Source of the DNA: Halorubrum sp. CBA1229
GTDB taxonomy: Archaea > Halobacteriota > Halobacteria > Halobacteriales > Haloferacaceae
DNA length: 64,000 nucleotides
Assembly: GCF_003721435.2 (NCBI RefSeq)
Contig: NZ_CP054585.1
Location: 992,001-1,056,000 of the forward strand
Direction of reading: 5' to 3'
The notes beneath the pieces were generated by a model. That model ran no database searches. It worked only from the letters and a program-made list of their open reading frames with translations, and was not told the DNA's origin. Positions within the stretch are counted from its first letter, which is position 1, and each line of letters opens with the position of its first letter. Position numbers and translations under genes: made by a program. This document shows positions 34,618-43,230 of this stretch, in pieces.

Positions 34618-36363
34618 ATGACGACGGGGATCGACGTCGCCGTGGCCGCGATCCCGCTCCTGCTCGCGGGGATTCTACTGGTCGGGTTCCTCTGGCCGGC
34701 GACGCGCGCGATGCCGATCGCGTGGGTCGCGGCCATGGGGATCGGGTACGCTGCGTGGAACATGCCGGTGAACTGGTTGCTCGCGGCGTCGGCGGGAGGG
34801 TTCATGACCGCGATCGAGATCCTCTGGATCGTCTTCGGGGCGCTCGTTCTCCTGTACACCCTGATGGAGGCCGGCGCGTTCGACCGAATCAATCAGGGGT
34901 TCGCGACGGTCAGCGACGACCGACGCGTACAGATCGTGTTGATCGCCTTCTTCATGGCGACGTTCATCGAGGGCGCCGCCGGCTTCGGGACGCCGGCCGC
35001 CGTCGTCGCGCCGCTCCTTTTGGGGCTCGGCTTCCCGGCGCTCGCGGCGGTCGTCGCCGGGATCATCGGCCACATCATCGCCGTCACGTACGGGGCGGTG
35101 GGGACGCCGATCGTGGTCGGGATCCAAAACCCGATGGAGAGCGTCGAGTTCACTCGCACCGCGATCCAGGACGGCGGGATGACCGTCCAGGAGTTCTCCG
35201 TCAACGTGGCGGCCTGGGCGGCGACGTATCACGCCTTGGTCGGGTTCGTGATGCCGCTGTTCGCGGTCGGGATGGTCGTCTACTTCTTCGGTGACCCGGA
35301 GGACCGGTCGCTGAAGCCGGCCTGGGAGGTCGCGCCGCTCTGTATCGCGTCGGGGATCGCCTTCGCGGTCCCGTACTGGATCTCGGCGTGGTTCCTCACG
35401 GCCGAATTCCCGTCGCTCATCGGGTCGATGGTCGGCGGCACCATCATCCTGACCGTTCTGCGCGCGGGATACCTCCTGCCCGACGACGAGTGGGAGTTCC
35501 CCGAGCGCGAGAAGTGGGCCGACCACTGGGTCGGAACGATCGAGCCGGGACAGTCGAACGGCAGCAACGGCGGTTCGCCCGAGGCCCAGGCGGCCGACCT
35601 CAGCGGCGACGAGGACATGTCGCTGTTCAAGGCGTGGTCGCCGTACGTCCTGCTCGTGATCCTGCTGGTCGTCACCCGCGCGGTGGGACCGATCTCGGAC
35701 TTCATCAACCGCGACATCTTCATCGTCAGCTGGGGTAACATCCTCGGCACCGACCTCACCGGAGCGGTCGCGTGGATGAACGTGCCGGGCTTCTGGCTGC
35801 TCGTGAGCGCCGTGCTCGCGATCCCGATCTTCAGCATGTCCGGGCAGGAAATCGGCGACGCGTGGAAGGAGGCCGGCCGGAAGATCGTCTCGCCGTTCAT
35901 CGCCTTGGTGTTCGTGATCGCGATGGTGCAGGTGATGCTCCAGTCCGGCGCCCACCCCGGAAACACGCCGGGCGGCGTCAGCATGATCGTCCTGCTCGCG
36001 CAGACGACCGCCGACATCCTCGGCGTCGCGTACCCGGCGTTCGCGTCGCTCATCGGCGCGCTCGGCGCGGCGATGGCCGGGTCGAACACCGTCTCGAACA
36101 TCACGTTCGGCGCGTTCCAGTTCGAGGCGGCGACGCAGCTCGGACTGCCGCGCACGATCATCGTCGGCGCGCAGGCCGTCGGCGGCGCCATCGGGAACCT
36201 CGTCGCGATCCACAACCTCGTCGCCGCGCTGGCGACGGTCGGCCTCCTCGGACAGGAGGGGCGGGTGATGCGGCTGAACCTGATCCCGCTGCTGTACTAC
36301 GCGACGGGCGTCGGTCTGCTGTGTCTGCTGTTCAGCTACGTGCTGTTCCCCGGCGTGTTCTGA
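34618..36363 (+). CDS. lctP: L-lactate permease family transporter
   Basis: A 581-residue membrane protein of the LctP/LldP family that imports lactate (and often glycolate) with protons or sodium. About 13-14 hydrophobic segments are seen. Family hallmarks include FFMATFIEGAAGFGTPAAVVAPLL, GHIIAVTYGAVGTPIVVG, and near the end GAAMAGSNTVSNITFGAFQ and GNLVAIHNLVAALATVGL. A hydrophilic, Asn/Gly/Ser-rich loop (about 305-330) is a variable region. It faces the D-lactate dehydrogenase gene across the second structured repeat, together forming a lactate-use locus. Confidence 0.93.
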   Translation: MTTGIDVAVAAIPLLLAGILLVGFLWPATRAMPIAWVAAMGIGYAAWNMPVNWLLAASAGGFMTAIEILWIVFGALVLLYTLMEAGAFDRINQGFATVSDDRRVQIVLIAFFMATFIEGAAGFGTPAAVVAPLLLGLGFPALAAVVAGIIGHIIAVTYGAVGTPIVVGIQNPMESVEFTRTAIQDGGMTVQEFSVNVAAWAATYHALVGFVMPLFAVGMVVYFFGDPEDRSLKPAWEVAPLCIASGIAFAVPYWISAWFLTAEFPSLIGSMVGGTIILTVLRAGYLLPDDEWEFPEREKWADHWVGTIEPGQSNGSNGGSPEAQAADLSGDEDMSLFKAWSPYVLLVILLVVTRAVGPISDFINRDIFIVSWGNILGTDLTGAVAWMNVPGFWLLVSAVLAIPIFSMSGQEIGDAWKEAGRKIVSPFIALVFVIAMVQVMLQSGAHPGNTPGGVSMIVLLAQTTADILGVAYPAFASLIGALGAAMAGSNTVSNITFGAFQFEAATQLGLPRTIIVGAQAVGGAIGNLVAIHNLVAALATVGLLGQEGRVMRLNLIPLLYYATGVGLLCLLFSYVLFPGVF

Positions 36364-36391
36364 ACGCGGGAACGGTACTGCGGTGCGGCTC

Positions 36392-36398
36392 TTTTTTT
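36392..36398 (+). terminator. T-tract terminator of lctP
   Basis: Seven T residues follow GGTGCGGCTC about 30 bases after the lctP stop. Archaeal transcription often ends at such U-runs. Confidence 0.5.
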
Positions 36399-36477
36399 AT
36401 AATCCATCGACGATCCGAGACGAACGCGTCCGGAGCCACGGCCGCTCGCTGATAATTGGCTGACAGTGGGGGGACGG

Positions 36478-36990
36478 TGAACACCGCCAAAGGCCCAGCC
36501 ACTCGGCGATACGTATCTGACTATTCCACGCTAAATTCCTCCAAAGCCCCAGCCGCGAGGACGGCGCACGCTCGCTGCGCGCTTCGGTCGTTCGCTTCGC
36601 TCACTCCCTGCGGTGTCGCCGGCGGCTCCGCCGCCGGCTGCCCGTGGCGCTACGCGCCACGCTGCCTACGTCGTCATCAGAACGCGAAGCGTTCTGATTG
36701 GCTCACGAGAGCGTTGCTCTCGTGAACGCCTGTGCCGTCCTCGCGACTGCCCCTTTGAGTCCCGCCCCGCTCCGCACGGCACCGCCGGAAGACGGTCCTG
36801 CTCGCTCACTACGTTCGCTTCGCAGGCTGCGACTTCCGTGCTCCCGCTCGCGTTGCTCGCGGGACCGCAGCCTCACGCCTCCCCAGCCTCGTCGCTGGCG
36901 GCTGGCGCCGCCAGCGACTCCCTCGCGCGCGCACCTCGCGCCCTGCGGGCGCTCGGCGGCACGCGCCGACCGCGTCAGTTTTATAAATGA
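36478..36990 (-). repeat. Dispersed structured non-coding element, copy 2
   Basis: Longer homologue of 14815-15120, again between convergent genes. Conserved blocks on the minus strand, in order, are the TATA-like ATTTATAAAA near 36980-36989, a 12-bp hairpin (36891-36918), GGCTGGGGAGG, GGGACTCAAAGGGGCAG (within 36736-36770) and GGCTGGGGCTTTGGAGG (within 36538-36560). A degenerate extra copy of the last block is at 36479-36500. Extra length comes from small perfect hairpins (36618-36638, 36644-36660, 36676-36698 and 36703-36725). No credible protein is encoded in 36364-37154. Confidence 0.6.
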
Positions 36991-37154
36991 TCGTCGCGGT
37001 CGCTCGCTTTTTTAAATATCGTCTCGGAGATGTCGGTTTGATCCACCCGCTTCCGGTGTCGCTCGTCACCCGTCTCGTGCTGTCGATACGCGAGACATGA
37101 AAAATGGCGGCAGCAAAAGTCCGTGTCGCGAGGCCCGTCGCCCGCGACGCCGGC

Positions 37155-40100
37155 TCAGTCGTCGGCGGGCGACGCGCTCGTCGCGTCGGCGGCGCCCGCG
37201 TCGGCGACGGCGTCGGGCGCGGGTCCGGTCACCGCCTCGGCGACCTTCTCGATCGGGTGCGGCGGGTTCTCCGCGTCGGCGTCGCGGTCGCCGAGCTGCG
37301 AGCGACAGGAGGCGCCCGGCGCGGTCACCGTCTCGCCGTCGCTCTCGTCGACCTGATCGAAGAGGATCCGGCCGATCGCCTTCGAGATGTCGTAGTGCTC
37401 GGACTCGTAGCCGAACGAGCCGGCCATCCCGCAACAGGAGGAGTCGAGCGGGTCGACGTCGTAGCCGGCCCGGCGGAGCACGCCGACCGCGTGGTGGTCC
37501 TTGTTCGTGGCCTTCTGGTTGCAGTGGCCGTGGTACGTGAGCGACTCCGCGGGCGCGTCGAACGCCAACCGCTCGTCGACGCGGCCGGCGTCGAGGTACT
37601 CTAAGACTCCGTACGCGGCCGCTGAGACGGCCTCGACGTCCTCGCCGTCGAGCAGGTCGAGGTATTCGTCCTGGAACATCACCGCGTCCGAGGGCTCGAC
37701 GAAGACGACCGACTGCCCGTCGCGGACGCGGGGCGCGAGCGCCGCGACGTTGGTCTCGGCGCGCTCGCGGGCGTCGTCGAGGAACCCAGTCGAGAACGCC
37801 GCCCGGCCCGAGGGCGCGAGGTCGTCCGGGACCTCAACGCGGACGCCGGCCGCCTCCAGCACCGCGACGGCGGCCTTGCCCGCGGCCGGGTAGCTGTAGT
37901 TGGTGTAGGTGTCGGGGAACAGCGCGACCGTGTCGACCGCCTCCGCGGGGTCGACCGTCGAGCCGCCGCGCGACGCGAACCACTCCTCGAAGCTCTCGGA
38001 GCGGAACGTCGGCAGCTCGCGGTCCGGGGCGATCCCCGCGACCGCGTCCATCACCGCGCGGGCGCCGGGGATCTTCGACGCCGCGTTCGAGATCGGCGCG
38101 AGCGTGCTCCCGAGCGCCGAGAAGCGGTCGATGTCGCGGAAGATCCGCTCGCGGAGTCCCGACCCCTCCTCCTCGTGGTGCTCGTGTTTCACCTCGGCTT
38201 TGAGCTTCGCGAGGTCGACCCCCGTGGGACAGTCGCTCTTACAGCCCTTGCAGCCGACGCAGAGCCCGAGCACTTCCTCTTGGAATCGGTCGGAATGGAT
38301 CTCGTCCTCGTCGAGCTCCCCGCTGATGGCGGCCCGGAGCATGTTCGCCCGGCCGCGAGTCGCCTGAATCTCCTCCTCGGAGGCGCGGTAGGTCGGACAC
38401 ATCACGCCGGAGTCGACCTCCCGGCAGGTGCCGCAGCCGTTACACAGCTCGACGAGGTGCGAGAACCCGCCCTCGTCCGAGAAGTCGAGGGCGGTCTGCG
38501 GCTCGATCGACTGGTACTCCGGGCCGTACCGGAGGTTCTCCCGCATGTCCGTGTCGGCGGCGGTGTCGGGGTAGCCGCGCTCGGCGGCGGTGTCGCCGTC
38601 GACGTAGACGACCTTCCCGGGGTTCATCCGCCACTCGGGGTCGAACGTCGACTTGAGCTCCTGGAACGCGCTCCAGAGGTCCTCGCCGTACATCTTCGGG
38701 TTGAACTCGGTGCGCGCGAGCCCGTCGCCGTGCTCGCCCGAGAAGGCACCGTGGTGCTCCAAGACGAGGTCGGTGACGTCCTCGGAGATGGAGTGCATCT
38801 TCTCGACGCCCTCCTCCTCCTTCAGCGAGAGGATGGGCCGGATGTGGAGGGTGCCGGACCCCGCGTGCGCGAAGTACGCCGCCGAGGTGTCGTGGTCGGT
38901 GAGGACGTCCTCGAACTGCCCCACGTACTCCGCGAGCTCCTCGGGCGGCACCGTCGCGTCCTCGATGAACGGGTACGGCTTCGGGTCGCCCTGCATGCCC
39001 ATCAACAGCGGGATGGCCGCCTTTCGGAGCTTCCAGATGTCGGCCTGGTCTTCGGGCGTGTACGCCTCCAGCACGTCGAACGCGTCGCCCTCGTCGACGA
39101 AGTACGCGTTCGTGTCGGCGATGGCGTCCTCGAAGTCGTCGACGAGCTCGGAGTCCCACTCTAACATGAGCGCCGCGGCCGCGCGGTCCGGGATCGGCTC
39201 GGCGTACTGCGCGAACTCCTGTGACCCGGCCGCGAGCGAGAACACCTCGTCGTCCATCAGCTCGACCGCGCTCACCGGGAACTCCAGCGCCTCGGGCACC
39301 GCCTTCATCGCGTCGACCAGCGAGTCGAAGGTGTACAGCGCGAGCGCCGTCTCCTCGGGGCGGGTGACCAGCGACACCTCGGCCTCGACGATCGTGCCGA
39401 GCGTCCCCTCGGCGCCGACGAACAGCTTCGAGAGGTTGATCACCGTCTCGCCCGCGTCGTTCTCGTAGATCACCTTGTGGAGGTTGTACCCGGAGACGGA
39501 GCGCTTGAGGTTCGGGTACTTCTCGTCGATCGCGGCCTCGTTCTCCTCGACGAGCGCGCGGGTGGTCTCGTACAGCGCGGCCTCTTGGTCGTCCTTCGAG
39601 ACGATCTCCTCGTACTCCGGCGAGTCGAGGACGACCTCGCGGGTGTGGAGCAGCGAGCCGTCCGCGAGCACGACTTTCAGCTCCTCCGTGTACGCGTCGG
39701 TGATCCCGTACCGCACCGAGTGCGCGCCCGTGGAGTTGTTGCCGATGCCGCCGACGACGGTCGCGCGCGCCGAGGAGGCCGGGTCGGGCGCGAACTTCAG
39801 CCCGTCCTCGGCCAGCCGGTCGTCGAGGTGGTCCTGGACGACGCCGGGCTGGACCACCGCCCGACGGTCGTCGGGGCGGACCTCGACGATCTCGTCCATG
39901 TACTTCGAGAAGTCGAGGACGACACAGCCCGGACCGACCGTCTGGCCGCCCAGCGAGGAGCCGGCGCCCCGCGGGATGACGGGGACCTCGTGGTCGGCCG
40001 CGACCCGCATCGCCGCCTGCACGTCGTCGACCGACCGCGGCGTCACGACGCCGGCCGGGCGCGCCTGATAGATGCTGCCGTCGGTCGCGTACAGCACCTG

Positions 40101-40256
40101 CGCGTACTCGTCGAACTGGACCTCGCCGGCGACGCGCTCGCGGAGGTCCTCCGCGAGCGCCCGGTAGGCGGGCACGTCCGGTCGATCGTGACCGAGCGCG
40201 GCCGCCGACGTGTCCAGGTCAGGCGTGTCAGCTCCCCACGTGGGCTCAGTTGCCAT
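37155..40256 (-). CDS. dld: FAD/Fe-S D-lactate dehydrogenase (GlcD-GlpC fusion type)
   Basis: A 1033-residue enzyme that oxidises D-lactate (or a related 2-hydroxy acid) and passes electrons to the respiratory chain. Residues ~55-240 form the FAD-binding PCMH domain (VIPRGAGSSLGGQTVG and ATVVGGIGNNSTGAHSVRYG). Residues ~270-560 form the FAD-oxidase C-terminal domain with FAHAGSGTLHIRP and GEHGDG. Next come two 4Fe-4S motifs: CNGCGTCREVDSGVMCPTY and CVGCKGCKSDCP. The C-terminal CCG-type domain has SCCGMAGSFGYE. The length and order match haloarchaeal D-lactate dehydrogenases. A TATA-like GGATTTATTCG lies ~30 bases before the ATG. With lctP it forms a lactate locus. Confidence 0.9.
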   Translation of the reverse strand: MATEPTWGADTPDLDTSAAALGHDRPDVPAYRALAEDLRERVAGEVQFDEYAQVLYATDGSIYQARPAGVVTPRSVDDVQAAMRVAADHEVPVIPRGAGSSLGGQTVGPGCVVLDFSKYMDEIVEVRPDDRRAVVQPGVVQDHLDDRLAEDGLKFAPDPASSARATVVGGIGNNSTGAHSVRYGITDAYTEELKVVLADGSLLHTREVVLDSPEYEEIVSKDDQEAALYETTRALVEENEAAIDEKYPNLKRSVSGYNLHKVIYENDAGETVINLSKLFVGAEGTLGTIVEAEVSLVTRPEETALALYTFDSLVDAMKAVPEALEFPVSAVELMDDEVFSLAAGSQEFAQYAEPIPDRAAAALMLEWDSELVDDFEDAIADTNAYFVDEGDAFDVLEAYTPEDQADIWKLRKAAIPLLMGMQGDPKPYPFIEDATVPPEELAEYVGQFEDVLTDHDTSAAYFAHAGSGTLHIRPILSLKEEEGVEKMHSISEDVTDLVLEHHGAFSGEHGDGLARTEFNPKMYGEDLWSAFQELKSTFDPEWRMNPGKVVYVDGDTAAERGYPDTAADTDMRENLRYGPEYQSIEPQTALDFSDEGGFSHLVELCNGCGTCREVDSGVMCPTYRASEEEIQATRGRANMLRAAISGELDEDEIHSDRFQEEVLGLCVGCKGCKSDCPTGVDLAKLKAEVKHEHHEEEGSGLRERIFRDIDRFSALGSTLAPISNAASKIPGARAVMDAVAGIAPDRELPTFRSESFEEWFASRGGSTVDPAEAVDTVALFPDTYTNYSYPAAGKAAVAVLEAAGVRVEVPDDLAPSGRAAFSTGFLDDARERAETNVAALAPRVRDGQSVVFVEPSDAVMFQDEYLDLLDGEDVEAVSAAAYGVLEYLDAGRVDERLAFDAPAESLTYHGHCNQKATNKDHHAVGVLRRAGYDVDPLDSSCCGMAGSFGYESEHYDISKAIGRILFDQVDESDGETVTAPGASCRSQLGDRDADAENPPHPIEKVAEAVTGPAPDAVADAGAADATSASPADD

Positions 40257-40469
40257 AGTACAACTCCGAGTCGAAAGGCGAATAAATCCTTTGTTAAAAA
40301 TGAATATGATCGCGACCCGCCGGCGCCGGGCGACAGCCCCGCCGTTTCGCTTTTTTCATCCGATCGCCTGTTCTGAATTTTCGGTTGCGACGACCGGGGC
40401 GCGGATCGCTCTCGCCGGGGGCGCGCCGGTCTCGATGGGATTTATTGTGTCGCCGCGACACCGCGACCT

Positions 40470-40838
40470 ATGGAGATACTCCACACCTGTCTCAACGTGG
40501 CAGACGCCGACCGCACCGCCGACTGGTACGTCGAGCAGCTCGGGTTCGAGCGCTCCTGGGAGTTCACGACCGCCGACGGCGACACGCGCAACGTCTACGT
40601 CTCGGACGACGCCGGCGTCGAGTTCCAGCTGTCCGACACCGACGGCGAGGAGCCGAGTTCGGACGGCGACCGCTACGACCACGTCGCCGTCGGCGTCGAC
40701 GACGTCGACGCGGCGTTCGAGGCGATCGACCACCACGGCGTCGTGAAGGAGCCGGGCGACCAGCCCGAAGCCGGCGCGCGCACGGCGTTCGTGAAGGACC
40801 CCGACGGCCACGCGGTCGAGCTGATCGAACCGCTGTAA
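40470..40838 (+). CDS. Glyoxalase I-like VOC-family protein
   Basis: A 122-residue vicinal-oxygen-chelate protein made of two beta-alpha-beta-beta-beta repeats. Metal-ligand positions fit His5 (LHTCLNV), Glu in GVEFQLS, His in YDHVAVGV and Glu in HAVELIEPL, as in lactoylglutathione lyase. Such enzymes turn methylglyoxal adducts into lactoyl thioesters, which fits its position divergent from D-lactate dehydrogenase. Haloarchaea use gamma-glutamylcysteine rather than glutathione, so the natural thiol would differ. TATA-like GGATTTATTG lies about 27 bases upstream. Confidence 0.88.
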   Translation: MEILHTCLNVADADRTADWYVEQLGFERSWEFTTADGDTRNVYVSDDAGVEFQLSDTDGEEPSSDGDRYDHVAVGVDDVDAAFEAIDHHGVVKEPGDQPEAGARTAFVKDPDGHAVELIEPL

Positions 40839-40912
40839 TCCGCTCGCCCGCTCGATCGTCGGTACCGCGCGACGGCCTCGGGCTGGTCGATCCGACCCGT
40901 CGACGCCTCGTT

Positions 40913-41260
40913 CTACAGTCCGACGAGCAGTATCGACGCCCCGACGGCGGCCCCCGTCCAACCCGCACCGACCCAGGTCAACACGGCGAACGCCTGTCGC
41001 GCCCCCTCGCGGCTCCACTCGGACTCGCCGCCGAGATGGCGCTGGACCGTCGACATGGAGTCCCCGAAGCCGACCGTCCCGCCCCACGTCGCGACGCCGA
41101 AGCCGAACAGGAGGACGCCGAGCGCGAACGAGGTGTCGGTCGCCCGCTGCGGCCCGGTAATCGGGAGGAGTACGCCCGCGACGACGAGCCCGAGGAGGCC
41201 GCCGCCGCCGACGTACCGCGCGACGGTCCGTCCGAACGGCAGGAGATCGCGGTCAGTCAA
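40913..41260 (-). CDS. Small membrane protein, unknown
   Basis: A 115-residue protein with four hydrophobic stretches (YVGGGGLLGLVVAGVLLPI, FALGVLLFGFGVATWGG, AFAVLTWVGAGWTGA and AVGASILLVGL). A conserved-looking cytoplasmic loop has SMSTVQRHLGGESEWSREGARQ. It overlaps the end of dppC by 8 bases, so it is the last gene of the Dpp operon. Whether it serves the transporter is unknown. Confidence 0.7.
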   Translation of the reverse strand: MTDRDLLPFGRTVARYVGGGGLLGLVVAGVLLPITGPQRATDTSFALGVLLFGFGVATWGGTVGFGDSMSTVQRHLGGESEWSREGARQAFAVLTWVGAGWTGAAVGASILLVGL

Positions 41261-42170
41261 CGGTCTCGCGCATCCGCGGGTCGAGCGCGTCGCGCATCCC
41301 GTCGCCGAGGAGGTTGAAGCCGAGCACCGTCAGCGCGAGCAGCAGGCCGGGGAAGAACGACCACCACCACGCCCCGGAGAACAGCCCGAACTCGACACCG
41401 TTCGAGAGCATCATCCCCCACGTCGGCTCCCCGGGACTGGCGCCGAAGCCGAGGAACGACAGCGCGGCAATGTCGATGATCGCGAGCCCGTAGTTGAGCG
41501 TCGACTGGACCGTGATCGGCGCGAGGCAGTTCGGGAGGACGTGACGGATGAGCAGTCGGGGGTCGGTCGCGCCCAGCGCCCGCGTGGCGTCGGTGTACTC
41601 GTCTTCGAGCACCTTCAGCGCGGCCCCGCGGACGACGCGGGCGAACCGGGGGGTGTAGACGAGCGTCAGCGCCCCAACGGCCCGCCACAGGCCCAGCTCC
41701 TCCGGGAAGATGGTGACGAGCGCGAGCGCTAAGAGTAGCGACGGGAACGACAGCAGGACGTCCATCGTCCGCATGATGACGTTGTCGGTCAGGTCACCGT
41801 AGTACGCGGCGACGATCCCCAGACTCACCCCGAGGAACGTCGACGCGACGACGGTGACCGTTCCGTAGAGGACCGCGTACCAGGCCCCGTACATCACGCG
41901 CGGGAAGATGTCGCGGGCCTGCCCGTCCGTGCCGAAGAGGTACTCCGCGCTGGGCGAAGCCTCGGAGGGGTTCGTCCCGAACTGCGTCGCCATGAGCTCG
42001 CTGAGGTCGTAGGTGAGCCGCGCGTAGACCGCGATCAGGACGACGCTCACGATGATGATGATCCCGGTGATCGCGAGTCGGTTCGAGGAGAGCTGCGAGA
42101 GGAACGGGCTCGCGCGCAGCCGCTCGACGATGCTTCGGTCGACGGCGCCGGTCTGTGTCTCCGTGCTCAT
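41253..42170 (-). CDS. dppC: Dipeptide/oligopeptide ABC transporter permease, DppC type
   Basis: A 305-residue inner-membrane permease. After one N-terminal helix come a short hydrophilic region with the DppC hallmark YLFGTDGQARDIFPRVMYG and then five helices. The ATPase-contact (EAA) loop is YTDATRALGATDPRLLIRHVLPN. The start overlaps the dppB stop by four bases (ATGA). It pairs with DppB to form the channel. Confidence 0.93.
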   Translation of the reverse strand: MSTETQTGAVDRSIVERLRASPFLSQLSSNRLAITGIIIIVSVVLIAVYARLTYDLSELMATQFGTNPSEASPSAEYLFGTDGQARDIFPRVMYGAWYAVLYGTVTVVASTFLGVSLGIVAAYYGDLTDNVIMRTMDVLLSFPSLLLALALVTIFPEELGLWRAVGALTLVYTPRFARVVRGAALKVLEDEYTDATRALGATDPRLLIRHVLPNCLAPITVQSTLNYGLAIIDIAALSFLGFGASPGEPTWGMMLSNGVEFGLFSGAWWWSFFPGLLLALTVLGFNLLGDGMRDALDPRMRETVD

Positions 42171-43180
42171 TGTTCGATACGCGGGTCGAGGACCGAGTAG
42201 GTGAGGTCGACGCCCAAGTTAACGAGCGTGTACAATACGGCGAAGACGAGGACGGTCCCCTGGACGACGGGGTAGTCGCTGCGGTTGATCGCGTCGACGA
42301 GCAGCGTGCCGATGCCGTTGATCTCGAAGACGGTCTCCGTGAGCACCGCGCCGCCGAGCAGCGATCCGAACTGGATGCCGATCACGGTGATGACGGGGAT
42401 GAAGGCGTTGCGGAGGCCGTGTTTCATGACGGTGATCTTCGAGCCCTGTCCCTTCGCGCGCGCGGTCCGCATGTAGTCCTGGCGGATCACCTCGACCATC
42501 GACGAGCGCATCATCCGCGAGAGCAGCGCCATCTGATAGATCCCGAGCACCACCACCGGCAAGAGGAGGTGAACGACAGCGGACTGGAACGCCGCGACGT
42601 TCCCCGCCAACAGCGTGTCGACGAGGATGAGCCCCGTGACCGGTTCGACGAAGTACTCGGAGCCGATTCGACCGCTGGTCGGGAGGAGCCCGAGGAACTG
42701 CGCGAACAGCAGGATGAGGAGCGGACCGCTCCAGTAGATCGGGATGCTGATCCCGCTCAGCGCGCCGATGCGTGTGAGGTGGTCGGTCCACGTGTCCTGT
42801 TTGACCGCGCTGAGAATACCCAGCGGGAGCCCGAACAGGAGGCCGGCGAGCTGTCCGAGCAGCGCGAGTTCGATCGTGATCGGGAGCCGATCCACGAGGA
42901 TCTGGCTCACCGCCGCGCCCCGGTTCACCTGGTAGGACTGGCCGAAGTCGAACGTCGCCACCTCGCCGAGGAAGCGAACGTACTGTTGCCAGAGCGGGTC
43001 GTCGAGCCCCAAGTCCGAGCGGACCTGGTTGACGAACTCCTGGCTCGCTCGGTCGCCGGCGATGACCACGGCGGGATCGCCCGGCGAGAGGTGGAGAATG
43101 GCAAAGACCACCGTCGCGACCCCGAACAGCACGGGGAACAGCATGAGCAGCCGTTTGAAGACGAAGCGTTTGGAGACCAT
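42167..43180 (-). CDS. dppB: Dipeptide/oligopeptide ABC transporter permease, DppB type
   Basis: A 337-residue permease with six helices. It begins with the family start FVFKRLLMLFPVLFGVATVVFAILHLSPGDP and has the EAA loop YMRTARAKGQGSKITVMKHGLRNAFIP. The gene follows dppA after 50 bases and overlaps dppC by four, giving translational coupling. Complete. Confidence 0.93.
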   Translation of the reverse strand: MVSKRFVFKRLLMLFPVLFGVATVVFAILHLSPGDPAVVIAGDRASQEFVNQVRSDLGLDDPLWQQYVRFLGEVATFDFGQSYQVNRGAAVSQILVDRLPITIELALLGQLAGLLFGLPLGILSAVKQDTWTDHLTRIGALSGISIPIYWSGPLLILLFAQFLGLLPTSGRIGSEYFVEPVTGLILVDTLLAGNVAAFQSAVVHLLLPVVVLGIYQMALLSRMMRSSMVEVIRQDYMRTARAKGQGSKITVMKHGLRNAFIPVITVIGIQFGSLLGGAVLTETVFEINGIGTLLVDAINRSDYPVVQGTVLVFAVLYTLVNLGVDLTYSVLDPRIEQ

Positions 43181-43230
43181 TCAGGGAAACGGGCGCGTGG
43201 GACGGTCAAAAAATCTGCGTTCGGCGCTGG

